From Burkholderiales bacterium JOSHI_001 (GTDB taxonomy: Bacteria; Pseudomonadota; Gammaproteobacteria; Burkholderiales; Burkholderiaceae_C), in contig CM001438.1 of assembly GCA_000244995.1 (NCBI GenBank), forward strand, positions 4,940,096 to 5,004,095: a stretch of 64,000 nucleotides of DNA, written 5' to 3'. Both the position numbers and the translations under genes were made by a program. Positions 29,772-41,190 of the stretch are shown in pieces (the stretch's first letter is position 1; the number at the start of each line of letters is the position of its first letter). Below the pieces are notes generated by a model. The model had not been told where the DNA came from. It did no database searches and worked only from the letters and a program-made list of their open reading frames with translations.

Positions 29772-30389
29772 TCAGGGGTGCCAGCTGCGCGTGAGCACGG
29801 CCTTCAGCAGACCCAGCTGGCCATGGAAGAAGTGGCCCACGCCGGGCAGCACCAGCACCGGCAAATTCTGTGGCCGGGCCCAGTCCAGCGTGGCCGACAG
29901 GGGCACCACGTCGTCGGCTTCGCCGTGCACCACCAGGGTGTTGGCGGCCACCTCGCCCACGCCAAAGCGGGACGTGGCCGGGGCAACCAGCACCAGGCGG
30001 TCGGCCGCGATGCCGGCGTCGGCCAGCGCCGCGGCGGCCCGCGCGGCCACGTAGCCGCCGAAGGAAAAGCCGGCCAGTGCCAGCGGCAGGGCGTCCAGGC
30101 GGAAGTGCGCCGCCACGGCCAGCGCATCGTCCACCTCGCCGCGGCCTTCGTCCCAGGCACCGGCCGAGCCGGCCACGCCGCGGAAGTTGAAGCGCACCGC
30201 CAGGTAGCCCAGCGCCAGCGCGGCCCGGGCCACGGTCTGCACCACCTTGTTGTCCATGGTGCCGCCGTGCTGCGGGTGCGGGTGGCACAGCACGGCCACG
30301 CCGATGGGCGCCTGGGCCGGCGCGTCGACGGCGCAGGCGATGGCACCGGCCGGGCCGGCGATGGTTTCGAGGCGGGTGTCGCGGTTCAT
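29772..30389 (-). CDS. Alpha/beta hydrolase (dienelactone hydrolase-like)
   Basis: Cytoplasmic 205-residue hydrolase. The nucleophile elbow GFSFGGY, the acid in HGEADDVVP and the His in PGVGHFFHG form a complete triad. The N-terminal CHPHPQHGGTMDNKVV is typical of the small family seen in many Burkholderiales beside ferredoxin-like genes. The substrate is unknown. It lies between dacA and the [2Fe-2S] gene on the same strand. Confidence 0.88.
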   Translation of the reverse strand: MNRDTRLETIAGPAGAIACAVDAPAQAPIGVAVLCHPHPQHGGTMDNKVVQTVARAALALGYLAVRFNFRGVAGSAGAWDEGRGEVDDALAVAAHFRLDALPLALAGFSFGGYVAARAAAALADAGIAADRLVLVAPATSRFGVGEVAANTLVVHGEADDVVPLSATLDWARPQNLPVLVLPGVGHFFHGQLGLLKAVLTRSWHP

Positions 30390-30408
30390 GCGGACGCGCG
30401 GCGCGCGT

Positions 30409-30735
30409 TCAGCGGCCCACGCTGCGCGGCAGCACCAGGCGCGCCACCGGCTGGCCACCCTTGAGGTGCTGCTGCACGATCTCGTCGATGTCGGACTTGT
30501 CCACGAAGGTGTACCAGGTGGCTTCGGGGTAGACCACCGCCACCGGGCCACCGGCGCAGCGGTCCAGGCAACCGGCCTTGTTCACCCGAACGCCGCCCGG
30601 TCCGGCCAGGCCGGCGGCCTTGACGCTGGCCTTGCAGTGGTCGAAGGCGGCCTGGGCGTCGTGGCTGGCGCAGCAGGCTTCGCCGTTGGCACGCTGGTTC
30701 AGGCAAAAGAAAATGTGGTGCTTGTAGTAGCTCAT
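30409..30735 (-). CDS. Thioredoxin-like [2Fe-2S] ferredoxin
   Basis: The product has 108 residues with the cysteine pattern of thioredoxin-like ferredoxins (CLNQRANGEACC ... NKAGCLDRCAGGP). It probably carries one [2Fe-2S] cluster as a cytoplasmic electron carrier; NuoE and NADH-linked hydrogenases use the same fold. The start MSYYKHHIFF at 30735 matches homologues. It is 19 bases upstream of the hydrolase gene. Confidence 0.88.
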   Translation of the reverse strand: MSYYKHHIFFCLNQRANGEACCASHDAQAAFDHCKASVKAAGLAGPGGVRVNKAGCLDRCAGGPVAVVYPEATWYTFVDKSDIDEIVQQHLKGGQPVARLVLPRSVGR

Positions 30736-30813
30736 CGGCGCGGTGCCCGGCACAAAGGACGGATTGTAGGGAGCGGGCTGGCCCCAGGCGGCCCCGGTGT
30801 GCGCTGAGGTGTG

Positions 30814-31953
30814 TCAGCGTGCGGCAGGAACGGGCTCGTCGCGCGCGCCCACCCGGCGCAGCAGCCACACGATGGCCACGTAAGGCCACAGCCAGCCCAC
30901 CCATTGCGCCAGGCCGTGGAAGCGGATGAAGCGACCGCGCTCCCAGCCCTCCAGGCTTTCAGCGAAATAGGGGTCGGCCGGCGCCTGGGCCACCAGAGCC
31001 ACCAGCGCGGTCACCGCCACCAGGCCCAAGCCGGCTGCCAGACGGCTGTTCACGCGCGCCAGCAGCAAGGCCGCGGCCAGTCCGGTCAGCAAACCCGGCA
31101 GGCTGACCGGCGTGCGCCAGGCCAAGGCGTGTTCAGGGCCGAAGTTCAAGGCCGTGGACAAGGTCGTCACGCTCAGCGCCAGCACCGCGGCGCCACCCAC
31201 CAGCACCGCGCGCCGCCAGCCGGGCCGGGTGATGGAAAAGGCCAGCAGGCAGGGCGACAGGAATCCCAGGGCCACGGCCAGCCATTCGGCCGCCGGGGTC
31301 AGCGGCGTCATGGCCGGTTGCAGGGCCAGGAGCGACTCCAGCACGCCTGCGGCCCATGGGGTGTTGGACAGCATGTCCACCGCCACATCGAACAGCGCCC
31401 CGCCCACCTGGCCCAAGCCCAGCGGCACCGGGGTGGGGAACAGCAGACCCACCGGCCACAGCACCAGCAGCAGCAAGCCGGCCCCGCGCCGCTGAACCCA
31501 GTTGTACAGCGCCACGCGCAGCCGGCCCAACTGCCCCAGGCGGTGCAGCCCCCAGCCCAGCAGCGCCCCGGCCGCGGCGCCGGCGCTGTTGAGCAGCCAG
31601 TCCAGCGCGGAAGGCACGCGCAACGGCAGCAGGTTCTGGGTCACCTCCAGTGTGTAGGACAGCGCGGAATCGCCCAGGGCCACCAGCACCACCGCACCCA
31701 GGCGCGAGGCCCCGTGCCGAACGGCCACGATGTAGCCCATCAGCCCCAGCGGGGCATAGCCCAGCAGGTTGGACAGGATGTCGAAGCCGTCGGTGTAGCG
31801 CGGCCAGGGCAGGCGAAGCAGGTCGGCCAGGGTGATGCCGGGCGGCCAGCGCCAGGGGCCGAAGGGGTAGAGCGTGGCCCACAGGATGAGGGCGGCCCAG
31901 GCCAGGGCCAGCGGGGCCGACGAACTGCGCCGTTCGGACGCGGCGGCGGCCAT
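30814..31953 (-). CDS. VanZ-family membrane protein
   Basis: Polytopic inner-membrane protein of 379 residues. The N-terminal half is a VanZ-like domain (LYPFGPW, NLLGYAPLGLMGY, SYTLEVTQNLLPLRVPSALD). The C-terminal half has further hydrophobic helices and a LxGWERGRFIRFHGL segment. VanZ gives low-level teicoplanin resistance in enterococci, but no drug role is implied here. It is 27 bases behind hemJ on the same strand. Confidence 0.85.
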   Translation of the reverse strand: MAAAASERRSSSAPLALAWAALILWATLYPFGPWRWPPGITLADLLRLPWPRYTDGFDILSNLLGYAPLGLMGYIVAVRHGASRLGAVVLVALGDSALSYTLEVTQNLLPLRVPSALDWLLNSAGAAAGALLGWGLHRLGQLGRLRVALYNWVQRRGAGLLLLVLWPVGLLFPTPVPLGLGQVGGALFDVAVDMLSNTPWAAGVLESLLALQPAMTPLTPAAEWLAVALGFLSPCLLAFSITRPGWRRAVLVGGAAVLALSVTTLSTALNFGPEHALAWRTPVSLPGLLTGLAAALLLARVNSRLAAGLGLVAVTALVALVAQAPADPYFAESLEGWERGRFIRFHGLAQWVGWLWPYVAIVWLLRRVGARDEPVPAAR

Positions 31954-31980
31954 GCCGGTCAGCCCCTCATCGATGAGGTG

Positions 31981-32424
31981 CTACCACTGGGGCTTCACCA
32001 CCACCAGCACCACGATCACCGTGAACAGGATGACGGTGACTTCGTTGAACCAGCGGTACCAGCGGTCAGGGCGGCGGTTGCCCATCTGTTCGAAACGGCG
32101 CAGCAGCTTGCCGCAGGCATGGTGGTAGCCCAGCACCCCCAGCACCAGCAGCAACTTGATGTGCATCCAGCCGCTGCCCGGGCCGCGGCCCACGCCGAAG
32201 TACAGCCACAGCACCAGCCCCAGCACCAGCGCCGGCACGGCCAGGATGCCGGCGAACCGGTAGAGCTTGCGGCCCATCAGCAGCAGCCGCTCGCGTTCAG
32301 CGTGGCTGTCGCCGGCCACCATGGCCAGGTTCACGAAGATGCGCGGCAGGTAGAACAAGCCGGCAAACCAACTGGCCACGAACACGATGTGAAAGGCCTT
32401 GACCCACAGGTACGCACTGCTCAT
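31981..32424 (-). CDS. hemJ: HemJ-type protoporphyrinogen oxidase (CopD-family membrane protein)
   Basis: Inner-membrane protein of 147 residues with four hydrophobic helices. The motif AFHIVFVASWFAGLFYLPR with the heme-ligand His near residue 11, YRFAGI and GWMHIKLLL match HemJ, the oxygen-independent protoporphyrinogen IX oxidase of many bacteria. Divergent placement from hemB (ALA dehydratase) supports a heme role over copper resistance, the older CopD label. A terminator-like hairpin lies 30 bases upstream of its ATG. Confidence 0.85.
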   Translation of the reverse strand: MSSAYLWVKAFHIVFVASWFAGLFYLPRIFVNLAMVAGDSHAERERLLLMGRKLYRFAGILAVPALVLGLVLWLYFGVGRGPGSGWMHIKLLLVLGVLGYHHACGKLLRRFEQMGNRRPDRWYRWFNEVTVILFTVIVVLVVVKPQW

Positions 32425-32452
32425 GCGTCCATTATGCGTGTCGTTGCGTGGC

Positions 32453-32487
32453 CCAAAAAAAGGAGCCCCGGCCATGCGGCCGGGGCT
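32453..32487 (-). terminator. Terminator-like hairpin pointing into hemJ
   Basis: A perfect 10-bp stem AGCCCCGGCC / GGCCGGGGCT with loop ATGC, followed on the minus strand by a short CC and a run of seven T. It is a strong intrinsic terminator by sequence, yet it lies 29-63 bases upstream of the hemJ start and reads toward it. It could be an attenuator in the hemJ leader or the end of a small RNA; the sequence alone does not decide. Confidence 0.8.
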
Positions 32488-32516
32488 TGCAAGCCTTATC
32501 GCTGTCATCACGCTAA

Positions 32517-33719
<1,203 letters not shown>

Positions 33720-33741
33720 AGGCTCTGCGCACCGGCGCTGC

Positions 33742-34818
33742 ATGCGGGTCTTCCAGATCACGGCCGAGCAGTTCATCGAACTGCCGGGCCTGCCCGACAC
33801 GCCGCCGGCAGCCGGTTTCATCTGGATCGGTGCCGCGCGCCCGGAGTTCGAGCGCCGGCTGCCTGCGCTGCAAGCCCTGCTGACGCAGTGGACCGGTTCG
33901 GGCCTGGTGGAACTGCACGTGAGCGACCTGCTGAACCCGCAGTTGCCGTCGCACTTCGACACCACGTCCTGGTACGACCTGATGGTGTTCCGCCGCCTGG
34001 TGGCCGCGGCCACCGACGCCGGCCACGAAACCACCGCCGCTTTGGCGGTGGAGGCGGTGGACACCAGCCCGGTGGGCTTCGCGGTCTTCGACCGCGTGCT
34101 GCTCACCGTGCACCCGGCCGACTGCGCGGTGCGCGACTTCTTCGCCCAGCGCCTGGCGCTGCTGGGCCACGGCGCTGAACCGCGCGGCCCGTCCCGCCTG
34201 CCGCCCAGCCCGGCCGACCTGATGCTGCGCATGGTCAACCACATGGTGGACAGCTACCTGGAATTGCGCCGCCTGCTCACCCGGCAACTGGGCGCGCTGC
34301 AGCAGGAACTGATGCGGCCCAACAGCCATTTCAACGACTGGCAATTGCTGCTGGACGCGCGCAACCGGCTGCACCTGCTGGAAGACACCTGCGAGGACCA
34401 GCAAGGGGCGATCCAGGAATGGATCGACGCGCTGGTGGAATGGGAAGTGCCCGCCGACGAAGCCGCCCGGCGTGAACGCGAACTGCTGCGGCTGCGCTCG
34501 CGCGACGTGCTGGAGCACATCGAACGCGTGCTGGCCCACGTGCGGCGGCTGGAGCAAAGCGTGGAAGCGGCGGTGCAGATGCATTTCTCGGCCCTGGGCC
34601 ACCGCACCAACGCCATCATGCGCACGCTGACGGTGCTGACCGCCATCTTCCTGCCGCTGAACCTGATCACCGGCTTCTTCGGCATGAACTTCGATTCGCT
34701 GCCACTGATCCACAGCGCACGCGGGGTGTGGATCACCATCAGCGCGCTGCTGCTGGTAGGCCTGGGGCTGGGGCTGTTCTTCTGGCGCAAGCGCTACCTG
34801 GGCACCCAGGTGCGCTGA
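33742..34818 (+). CDS. corA: CorA-family magnesium/cobalt transporter
   Basis: The product has 358 residues. A large cytoplasmic alpha/beta and helical domain is followed by two C-terminal membrane helices with the FFGMNFD loop (GMN selectivity motif, about 310) and a basic end (WRKRYLG). A pentameric channel is expected. It lies 22 bases behind hemB and abuts the ybeY stop. The sequence is divergent from E. coli CorA, so the ion could be magnesium, cobalt or zinc (ZntB-like). Confidence 0.9.
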   Translation: MRVFQITAEQFIELPGLPDTPPAAGFIWIGAARPEFERRLPALQALLTQWTGSGLVELHVSDLLNPQLPSHFDTTSWYDLMVFRRLVAAATDAGHETTAALAVEAVDTSPVGFAVFDRVLLTVHPADCAVRDFFAQRLALLGHGAEPRGPSRLPPSPADLMLRMVNHMVDSYLELRRLLTRQLGALQQELMRPNSHFNDWQLLLDARNRLHLLEDTCEDQQGAIQEWIDALVEWEVPADEAARRERELLRLRSRDVLEHIERVLAHVRRLEQSVEAAVQMHFSALGHRTNAIMRTLTVLTAIFLPLNLITGFFGMNFDSLPLIHSARGVWITISALLLVGLGLGLFFWRKRYLGTQVR

Positions 34819-35262
34819 TCAGCGGGCGTACGGGTCGGCAAAACCCAGCGCGGCCATCACCTGGCTTTCCAGCGCTTCCATCACTTTCGCCTCGCGCGCG
34901 CGCACATGGTCGTGGCCCTGCGCATGCAGGGTGCCGTGCACCAGCAGATGGGCGTAGTGCGCTTCGACGCTGATGCCCAGGTCCTTCGCCTCGCGCTCCA
35001 GCACCGGCGCGGCCAGCACCAGGTCGGCCACCACCACGGGTTCATGCTGGTAATCGAAGGTGAGCACGTTGGTGGCGTAGGCCTTGCCGCGGAAGTCGGC
35101 GTTCAGCCGCCGGCCCTCTTCTTCGTCCACCACCCGCACCGTGATCTCGCCTGGTGCCGACAAGGCGGCACGGATCCATCGCGCCACGCGGTGGCGCGGC
35201 AGCAATGCGCGGTGGCGCGCATCGGCGAACTGCAGCGACAGCTTCAGCGCGGGCAAACTCAC
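34819..35262 (-). CDS. ybeY: Endoribonuclease YbeY
   Basis: Single-strand-specific metal-dependent RNase that matures the 3' end of 16S rRNA and takes part in ribosome quality control. The product has 147 residues. The zinc motif [15 protein letters not shown] (H3xH5xH) is near residue 112. The GTG start at 35262 overlaps the phoH stop (GTGA), giving coupled translation of the conserved phoH-ybeY pair. Confidence 0.94.
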   Translation of the reverse strand: MSLPALKLSLQFADARHRALLPRHRVARWIRAALSAPGEITVRVVDEEEGRRLNADFRGKAYATNVLTFDYQHEPVVVADLVLAAPVLEREAKDLGISVEAHYAHLLVHGTLHAQGHDHVRAREAKVMEALESQVMAALGFADPYAR

Positions 35263-36296
35263 GGGCGACGCCTCGGGGCCGCGGACGCTTCGGCGTCCGC
35301 CGCGGCGTCGCGCCGGCTGCGGTCGGCGTCGTAGGCCTGCACGATGCGCGCCACCAGCGGGTGGCGCACCACGTCGGCGGCGGTGAAGTGGGTGAAGGCC
35401 AGTCCCACCACGTCCTGCAGGATGGCGTGGGCCTGCACCAGGCCGCTGGCGCTGCCGCGCGGCAGGTCGATCTGGCTCACGTCGCCGTTGACCACGCACT
35501 TGGCGCCGAAGCCGATGCGGGTGAGGAACATCTTCATCTGCTCGGGCGTGGTGTTCTGCGCCTCGTCCAGGATCACGAAGGCGTGGTTGAGCGTGCGCCC
35601 GCGCATGAAGGCCAGCGGAGCGATCTCCAGCGCGCCTCGTTCAAAGGCCTTGGTCACGCGGTCGAAACCCATCAGGTCGTACAGCGCGTCGTACAGCGGG
35701 CGCAGGTAGGGGTCCACCTTCTGCGCCAGGTCGCCGGGCAGGAAGCCCAGCCTTTCGCCCGCCTCCACCGCCGGGCGGGTGAGCACGATGCGCTGCACCG
35801 CGCCGCGCTCCAGCGCGTCCACCGCGCAGGCCACGGCCAGGAAGGTCTTGCCGGTGCCGGCCGGGCCGATGCCGAAGGTGATGTCGTGCGCCAGGATCTG
35901 CCGCAGGTACTGCACCTGGTTGGGCGTGCGGCCCACCAGGTCGGAGCGGCGGGTGTGCAGCACCGGCACGCCATCGGGGCTGCCGCCTTCGGCCGCGGCG
36001 TCCAGCCCGGCCACCGGGTCGTCTTCCGTCAGCGGCACGCCGGCGGCGGCCGGGGCCAGCGCCAGTTGCAGCGCTTCGCGCGCGATCGGCCGCGCCGCGC
36101 GCTCGTACAGGCGTTGCAGCACCTGCAGCGCGCGCTGGGCGCTGTCCTTGGCGCCGTCGATGCGGAAGGACTCCTGGCGCCGGGTCAGCCGCACCTGCAG
36201 CGCCGCCTCGATGTCGCGCAGGTGTTGGTCCAGCGCGCCGCACAGGTGGGCCAGGCGCTGGTTGTCCACCGGGGTGAAGGCATGTCGAAGAATCAT
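35259..36296 (-). CDS. ybeZ: PhoH-family ATPase (YbeZ)
   Basis: Cytoplasmic P-loop ATPase of 345 residues that works with YbeY in RNA maturation. Walker [12 protein letters not shown], Walker [10 protein letters not shown] and the [18 protein letters not shown] segment are typical of PhoH. An Ala/Asp/Arg-rich tail ends the protein. ATG 36296 (MILRHAF) is preferred; a TTG at 36308 is the alternative. miaB, often upstream in relatives, is not present here. Confidence 0.93.
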   Translation of the reverse strand: MILRHAFTPVDNQRLAHLCGALDQHLRDIEAALQVRLTRRQESFRIDGAKDSAQRALQVLQRLYERAARPIAREALQLALAPAAAGVPLTEDDPVAGLDAAAEGGSPDGVPVLHTRRSDLVGRTPNQVQYLRQILAHDITFGIGPAGTGKTFLAVACAVDALERGAVQRIVLTRPAVEAGERLGFLPGDLAQKVDPYLRPLYDALYDLMGFDRVTKAFERGALEIAPLAFMRGRTLNHAFVILDEAQNTTPEQMKMFLTRIGFGAKCVVNGDVSQIDLPRGSASGLVQAHAILQDVVGLAFTHFTAADVVRHPLVARIVQAYDADRSRRDAAADAEASAAPRRRP

Positions 36297-36385
36297 GGAA
36301 GGCGTCAATCGGGCACGGCGGAGTGTGCATTGTCACGCGATGCAGGCCCCCTGGGCGGGGTGCCTTCCTGCACAATCGCTGCCCC

Positions 36386-38293
36386 ATGCCGCTGCCCATC
36401 CCGCGCCCGACCGGACCCGACCCGACCGCTGCCCCATGGCGGACCTTGTCCTGGGTGCTGGTTCTGCTGGCCGGGCTGCTGCTGGCCTTGGCCACCCCGC
36501 CCGTGGCCGCCCAGGTGCTGCGCTTCAACGAGGCGCTGGCGGTGGCGGCCGGGGGTGACGCCTTCCCCGCCGACCAGCCCACCCGGGTGGTGCGCCTGCC
36601 GGACGACTGGGCCAACACCCAGCCCGGCTACAGCGGCAGCATCTGGTACCGCACCGCGTTCGACCTGGGCGGCGCCCCGGCGCCCAACACGCTGATGGGC
36701 CTTTACATCGAGCGCGTGTGCAGCAATGTGCAGGTGCGGCTGAACGGCCAATTGGTGCATGCGGTCGGCCGCATGAGCGAGCCGGTGGCGCGCAACTGCC
36801 ACCGCCCCGTGCTCGTGGCCCTGCCGGCCGGCCTGCTGGCCGAGCATGGCAACCTGCTGGACCTGAAGGTGGCCGGCCATGCGCTGGAGCAGGTGGCCTC
36901 GCGCCAGCGGGCGGGCGGCCTGTCGGGCATGGAACTGGGCCCCTACCAGGCCCTGGCCGAACGCCACGCCACCCGTCACGCGCTGGCCATCACGCTGCCG
37001 CAGGTGGCCACCGCCGCGCTCATCATGATGGGCGGCTTCATGCTGCTGCTGGCCAGCCGCAGCCGGGGGCAGACCCACGTGGCCTTCTTCGGGGTGCTGC
37101 AATTGGGCTGGGGCGTGCTGATGGCCAGGCTGTGGCTGTCGGAGGTGGCACTGCCCAATGCGCTGGTGGAGTCGGCCACCGTGGTGCTGCTGTCCGTCAT
37201 CGCGGGGTCGGCGGTGCAGTTCCTGGTGCGCTACGCCGGCCGCCCTGCGCGCTGGCTGGACATCGCGCTGCCGCTGCAGTGCCTGCTGGTGGCTGCGGTG
37301 GTGGCGCTGGCCCAGCCGAACCACCTGCACCTGGCCGCCACGGTCATCTACGTGGCGCTGTCGCTTCAGGCGCTGCTGGCCATCGGGCTGTTCATGCGGT
37401 ACCAGCGCGATCACGACCACCTGCCGGGCTGGGTGGTGGTGCTGCTGCTGTTGCTGGTGGCGGCGGCGGTGCTGGTGGAACTGGGGGCCCAGCAACTGCA
37501 ACTGGACCCGCGCCTGGCCGACCTGGCGCATGCGGTGCTGCCGCTGATGTTCATGATCCAGAGCCTGGTGCTGGTGCTGGAATTCGGCCACGCGCTGCAG
37601 GACTCGGAACTCAACCGGGCCGAACTGGAACAGCGCATCCGCGACGCCACGGTGCAGATCGAACGCAACTTCACCCAGCTGTCCGAACTGCGCGTGGAGC
37701 AGGTCACCGAGCGCGAAAGAAAGCGCATCGCCGCCGACCTGCACGACGACCTGGGCGCCAAGCTGCTGACCATCGTGCACACCAGCGACAACGAACGCAT
37801 CTCCACGCTGGCGCGCGAGGCGCTGGAAGAAATGCGGCTGTCGGTGCGCGGTCTCACCGGCAAGCCGGTGCGGCTGCTGGATGCGCTGGGCGACTGGCGC
37901 GCCGAAGTCGTCAGCCGGCTGGCCCAGGCCGGCGTGGAGGGCGACTGGAGCGCGCCCACCGACGACGTGCCGCAGATGCTGTCCGCCCGCGCCTACGTGC
38001 AGACCACCCGCATCCTGCGCGAAGCGGTCAGCAACATCATCAAGCACAGCGGTGCCTCGCACTGTTCCTTGAAGTGCAGCATTGCCGATGGCGACTTCCT
38101 GCTGGCCATCCAGGACAACGGCAACGGCATCCCGATGGAACTGGACGGCCGGCTGGACCGCGGCCACGGCATGTCGTCCATGAAGCACCGCGCCAAGCAG
38201 ATGCAGGGCCAATGCCTGGTGGAAAGCGCCCCAGGCTATGGAACCGTGATACGCCTCACGCTGCCGCTGGAACAACAGATGGTGCAAGCCTGA
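36386..38293 (+). CDS. 7TM sensor histidine kinase (NarL/DesK-type)
   Basis: The product has 635 residues. A signal sequence or first helix (about 20-42) leads a periplasmic beta-sandwich domain (about 45-195) like the DISM extracellular domains. Seven membrane helices (about 205-410), a coiled coil, a HisKA_3 dimerisation region with the phospho-acceptor His in RIAADLHDDLGAKLL, and a HATPase domain (NIIKHSG, DNGNG, GHGMSSM) follow. The response regulator gene lies 58 bases downstream, so they form one two-component system. The signal sensed is unknown. Confidence 0.88.
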   Translation: MPLPIPRPTGPDPTAAPWRTLSWVLVLLAGLLLALATPPVAAQVLRFNEALAVAAGGDAFPADQPTRVVRLPDDWANTQPGYSGSIWYRTAFDLGGAPAPNTLMGLYIERVCSNVQVRLNGQLVHAVGRMSEPVARNCHRPVLVALPAGLLAEHGNLLDLKVAGHALEQVASRQRAGGLSGMELGPYQALAERHATRHALAITLPQVATAALIMMGGFMLLLASRSRGQTHVAFFGVLQLGWGVLMARLWLSEVALPNALVESATVVLLSVIAGSAVQFLVRYAGRPARWLDIALPLQCLLVAAVVALAQPNHLHLAATVIYVALSLQALLAIGLFMRYQRDHDHLPGWVVVLLLLLVAAAVLVELGAQQLQLDPRLADLAHAVLPLMFMIQSLVLVLEFGHALQDSELNRAELEQRIRDATVQIERNFTQLSELRVEQVTERERKRIAADLHDDLGAKLLTIVHTSDNERISTLAREALEEMRLSVRGLTGKPVRLLDALGDWRAEVVSRLAQAGVEGDWSAPTDDVPQMLSARAYVQTTRILREAVSNIIKHSGASHCSLKCSIADGDFLLAIQDNGNGIPMELDGRLDRGHGMSSMKHRAKQMQGQCLVESAPGYGTVIRLTLPLEQQMVQA

Positions 38294-38307
38294 GCCCGCT
38301 GCTACCA

Positions 38308-38332
38308 TGTTTTGTTGGGGCAAAACAGCCCC
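38308..38332 (+). promoter_or_regulatory. Two mutually exclusive hairpins between kinase and regulator genes
   Basis: TGTTTTG-N6-CAAAACA (38308-38327) is a perfect 7-bp inverted repeat. GGGGC-AAAACA-GCCCC (38317-38332) is a second perfect 5-bp stem that shares bases with it. Both cannot form at once. The site lies 20 bases before the response regulator ATG at 38352 and could tune its translation; this is inference. Confidence 0.45.
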
Positions 38333-38351
38333 GTGATGGAGTTCACACGCG

Positions 38352-39002
38352 ATGAAAAACATCCTGCTGCTCGAAGACCTGCCCGAGATCCGTGCCTGGC
38401 TGAAGGCCCTGGTGCAGCAGGTGTTTCCCAACGCCACCATCAACGAATGCGCCCGTGTGCATGACGCGTTGGCGATGGTGTCGGCCATCAGCTTCGACCT
38501 GGCGCTGGTGGACCTGGGCCTGCCCGATGGGTCCGGCGTGGACGTGGTCTCCGCCTTGCGCGACAAGCAGCCCGATGCGCAGAGCGTGGTGGTCACCATC
38601 CACGACGACGACGAGCACCTGTTCCCCGCCCTGCAGGCCGGCGCCTACGGCTACATCCTGAAGGAGCAGGCGCGCGAGCTCATCACCGAACAGCTGCAGC
38701 GCATCAGCCAGGGCGAACCCCCGCTGTCGCCGTCCATCGCGCGCAAGGTCATTGCCTATTTCGCGGCCCAGAACAAGCCGCAGGCCAACGCCATCCCGCA
38801 CGTGGCGCTGACCGAACGTGAAAGCGAAGTGCTGCTGCGCGTGGCCAAGGGCTTCACCCTGCCGGAAATCGGCGTGCAGCTGGGCCTGTCCCGCCACACC
38901 ATCGCCGACTACGTCAAGCAGATCTACCGCAAGCTCAATGTGAGCTCGCGCGCCGAGGCTGCGCTGGAAGCCCAGCGCCTCGGCTTGTTCGGCCGGCGTT
39001 AA
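38352..39002 (+). CDS. NarL/FixJ-type response regulator
   Basis: The product has 216 residues. The receiver domain carries the acidic pocket (LLLEDLPE) and phospho-acceptor Asp54 in [13 protein letters not shown], with the conserved Thr and Lys in VVVTIHDD and YILKEQ. The C-terminal LuxR-type helix-turn-helix ([32 protein letters not shown]) binds DNA. It is the partner of the kinase gene just upstream. Its targets are not visible here. Confidence 0.92.
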   Translation: MKNILLLEDLPEIRAWLKALVQQVFPNATINECARVHDALAMVSAISFDLALVDLGLPDGSGVDVVSALRDKQPDAQSVVVTIHDDDEHLFPALQAGAYGYILKEQARELITEQLQRISQGEPPLSPSIARKVIAYFAAQNKPQANAIPHVALTERESEVLLRVAKGFTLPEIGVQLGLSRHTIADYVKQIYRKLNVSSRAEAALEAQRLGLFGRR

Positions 39003-39018
39003 GCCACAATCGCCGTCC

Positions 39019-39591
39019 ATGATCGGACGGCTGACCGGCACCCTCGCAGAAAAGTCCCCGCCCCTCGTCCTGCTGGACGTGGGCGGCGTGGGCTATGAGG
39101 TGGACGTGCCCATGAGCACGTTCTACAACCTGCCCGCGCTCGGCGAGCGCGTGACGCTGCTCACCCACTTCGTGGTGCGCGAAGACGCGCAGCTGCTCTA
39201 CGGCTTCCTCACCGTGGAAGAACGCGCCACCTTCCGCCAGCTGGTGAAGATCTCGGGCGTGGGCCCGCGCACCGCGCTGTCCATCCTGTCGGGCTTGAGC
39301 GTGGCCGAGCTGGCCAGCGCGGTGGCCCAGCAACAGGCCGGCCGGCTGCAGAAGGTGCCTGGCATCGGCAAGAAGACCGCCGAGCGCCTGCTGCTGGAAC
39401 TGAAGGGCAAGCTGGGGCCCGAACTGGGCGCGCCCGCGCCGCTGGTCAATGACGCGCAGGGCGACATCGTGCAGGCCCTGGTGGCCCTGGGCTACAACGA
39501 ACGCGAAGCCGCAGCGGCATTGAAGGCGCTGCCGACCGACGTGGGCGTGTCCGACGGCATCAAGCTGGCGCTGAAGGCTCTGTCCAAGTAG
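39019..39591 (+). CDS. ruvA: Holliday junction branch migration protein RuvA
   Basis: Tetrameric DNA-binding protein that holds the Holliday junction for RuvB. The product has 190 residues. The N-terminal OB fold ([15 protein letters not shown]), the two helix-hairpin-helix motifs ([26 protein letters not shown]) and a C-terminal RuvB-binding domain are present. It lies 4 bases upstream of ruvB, and I see no ruvC in the window. Confidence 0.96.
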   Translation: MIGRLTGTLAEKSPPLVLLDVGGVGYEVDVPMSTFYNLPALGERVTLLTHFVVREDAQLLYGFLTVEERATFRQLVKISGVGPRTALSILSGLSVAELASAVAQQQAGRLQKVPGIGKKTAERLLLELKGKLGPELGAPAPLVNDAQGDIVQALVALGYNEREAAAALKALPTDVGVSDGIKLALKALSK

Positions 39592-39594
39592 GCC

Positions 39595-40667
<1,073 letters not shown>

Positions 40668-40668
<1 letters not shown>

Positions 40669-40682
40669 ACCGGCCGCCGGTT
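40668..40682 (+). terminator. Short hairpin at the ruvB stop
   Basis: A perfect 6-bp inverted repeat AACCGG-CCG-CCGGTT begins at the last base of the ruvB stop codon. No T run follows, so it is a weak or factor-dependent terminator at best. Confidence 0.35.
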
Positions 40683-41190
40683 CGCGCAGCGGCCCGAGCT
40701 GTTGCGCCCGCGCGCCACACCTGCCGGCGCGACCACCGGGTTCGCGGGGAGGGTCGCCGGACCGCCGGCCGGCCGAGGGCATGCACGGCGCGGCCCGAAG
40801 GCCTGAACCGCGTGGTCACGGTCGAACCCGACGCGCCGGATGCGCGCTGCGCACCGCGCGGATTGGCGGCCACTTCAAACCGATGTTCGGCATCAATTTC
40901 CGATCAACGGCAGGACCCTGGCGATCAGCGGTTGACGCCGGTGATTTGTGAAGCAAATCGCACCGTTCACGGGGCCGTTGCAAGGGGCCCGTGACATGCG
41001 TCACGCGGGTTCGTGCTGCGTGAATCCCGCCCGTGCAAAGTGTGACTTCAGTGCGTTCGCCGACGGGTTTGCGCCTTGCGGCCACAGGGGGGCGTCCTTA
41101 GCATCTGCCCATCGCGGTCGAAACAGCCCCTGCAACAGGACCTGCAGACCGCTCTCGAAACGCCACACGCAGGACGCGGAGTCACAGCAC
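40683..41190. other. 508-base gene-free region upstream of the pilin operon
   Basis: No convincing gene: open frames here are short and lack family matches or a ribosome site. The right half holds inverted repeats (GATTTG-N5-CAAATC at 40943-40959, CACGGG-N14-CCCGTG at 40968-40993, and the CRP-like site) and is a likely control region for the type IV pilin operon. A Shine-Dalgarno GGAG at 41178-41181 serves ATG 41191. I see no clear -10/-35 pair or sigma-54 site. Confidence 0.6.
40990..41005. promoter_or_regulatory. CRP/Vfr-like binding site candidate
   Basis: CGTGACATGCGTCACG contains the core GTGA-N6-TCAC of cyclic AMP receptor protein sites (consensus TGTGA-N6-TCACA). The centre is about 193 bases before the first pilin ATG. 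In Pseudomonas the CRP homologue Vfr controls type IV pili. Regulation here is inferred. Confidence 0.45.

Noticed and set aside
28516-30288. Extended reading of dacA upstream to 30288
   Set aside because: The extra 190 codons are low-complexity Gly/Arg/Ala sequence opposite another frame's hydrolase. The signal peptide at 29712 marks the true start.
36305-38599. Long minus-strand open frame opposite the sensor kinase gene
   Set aside because: His/Gln/Arg-rich translation without any motif; the plus strand encodes a complete kinase and regulator.
40683-40942. Short frames in the gap after ruvB as genes
   Set aside because: Arg/Pro/Ala-rich translations in several frames, no ribosome site and no recognisable family.
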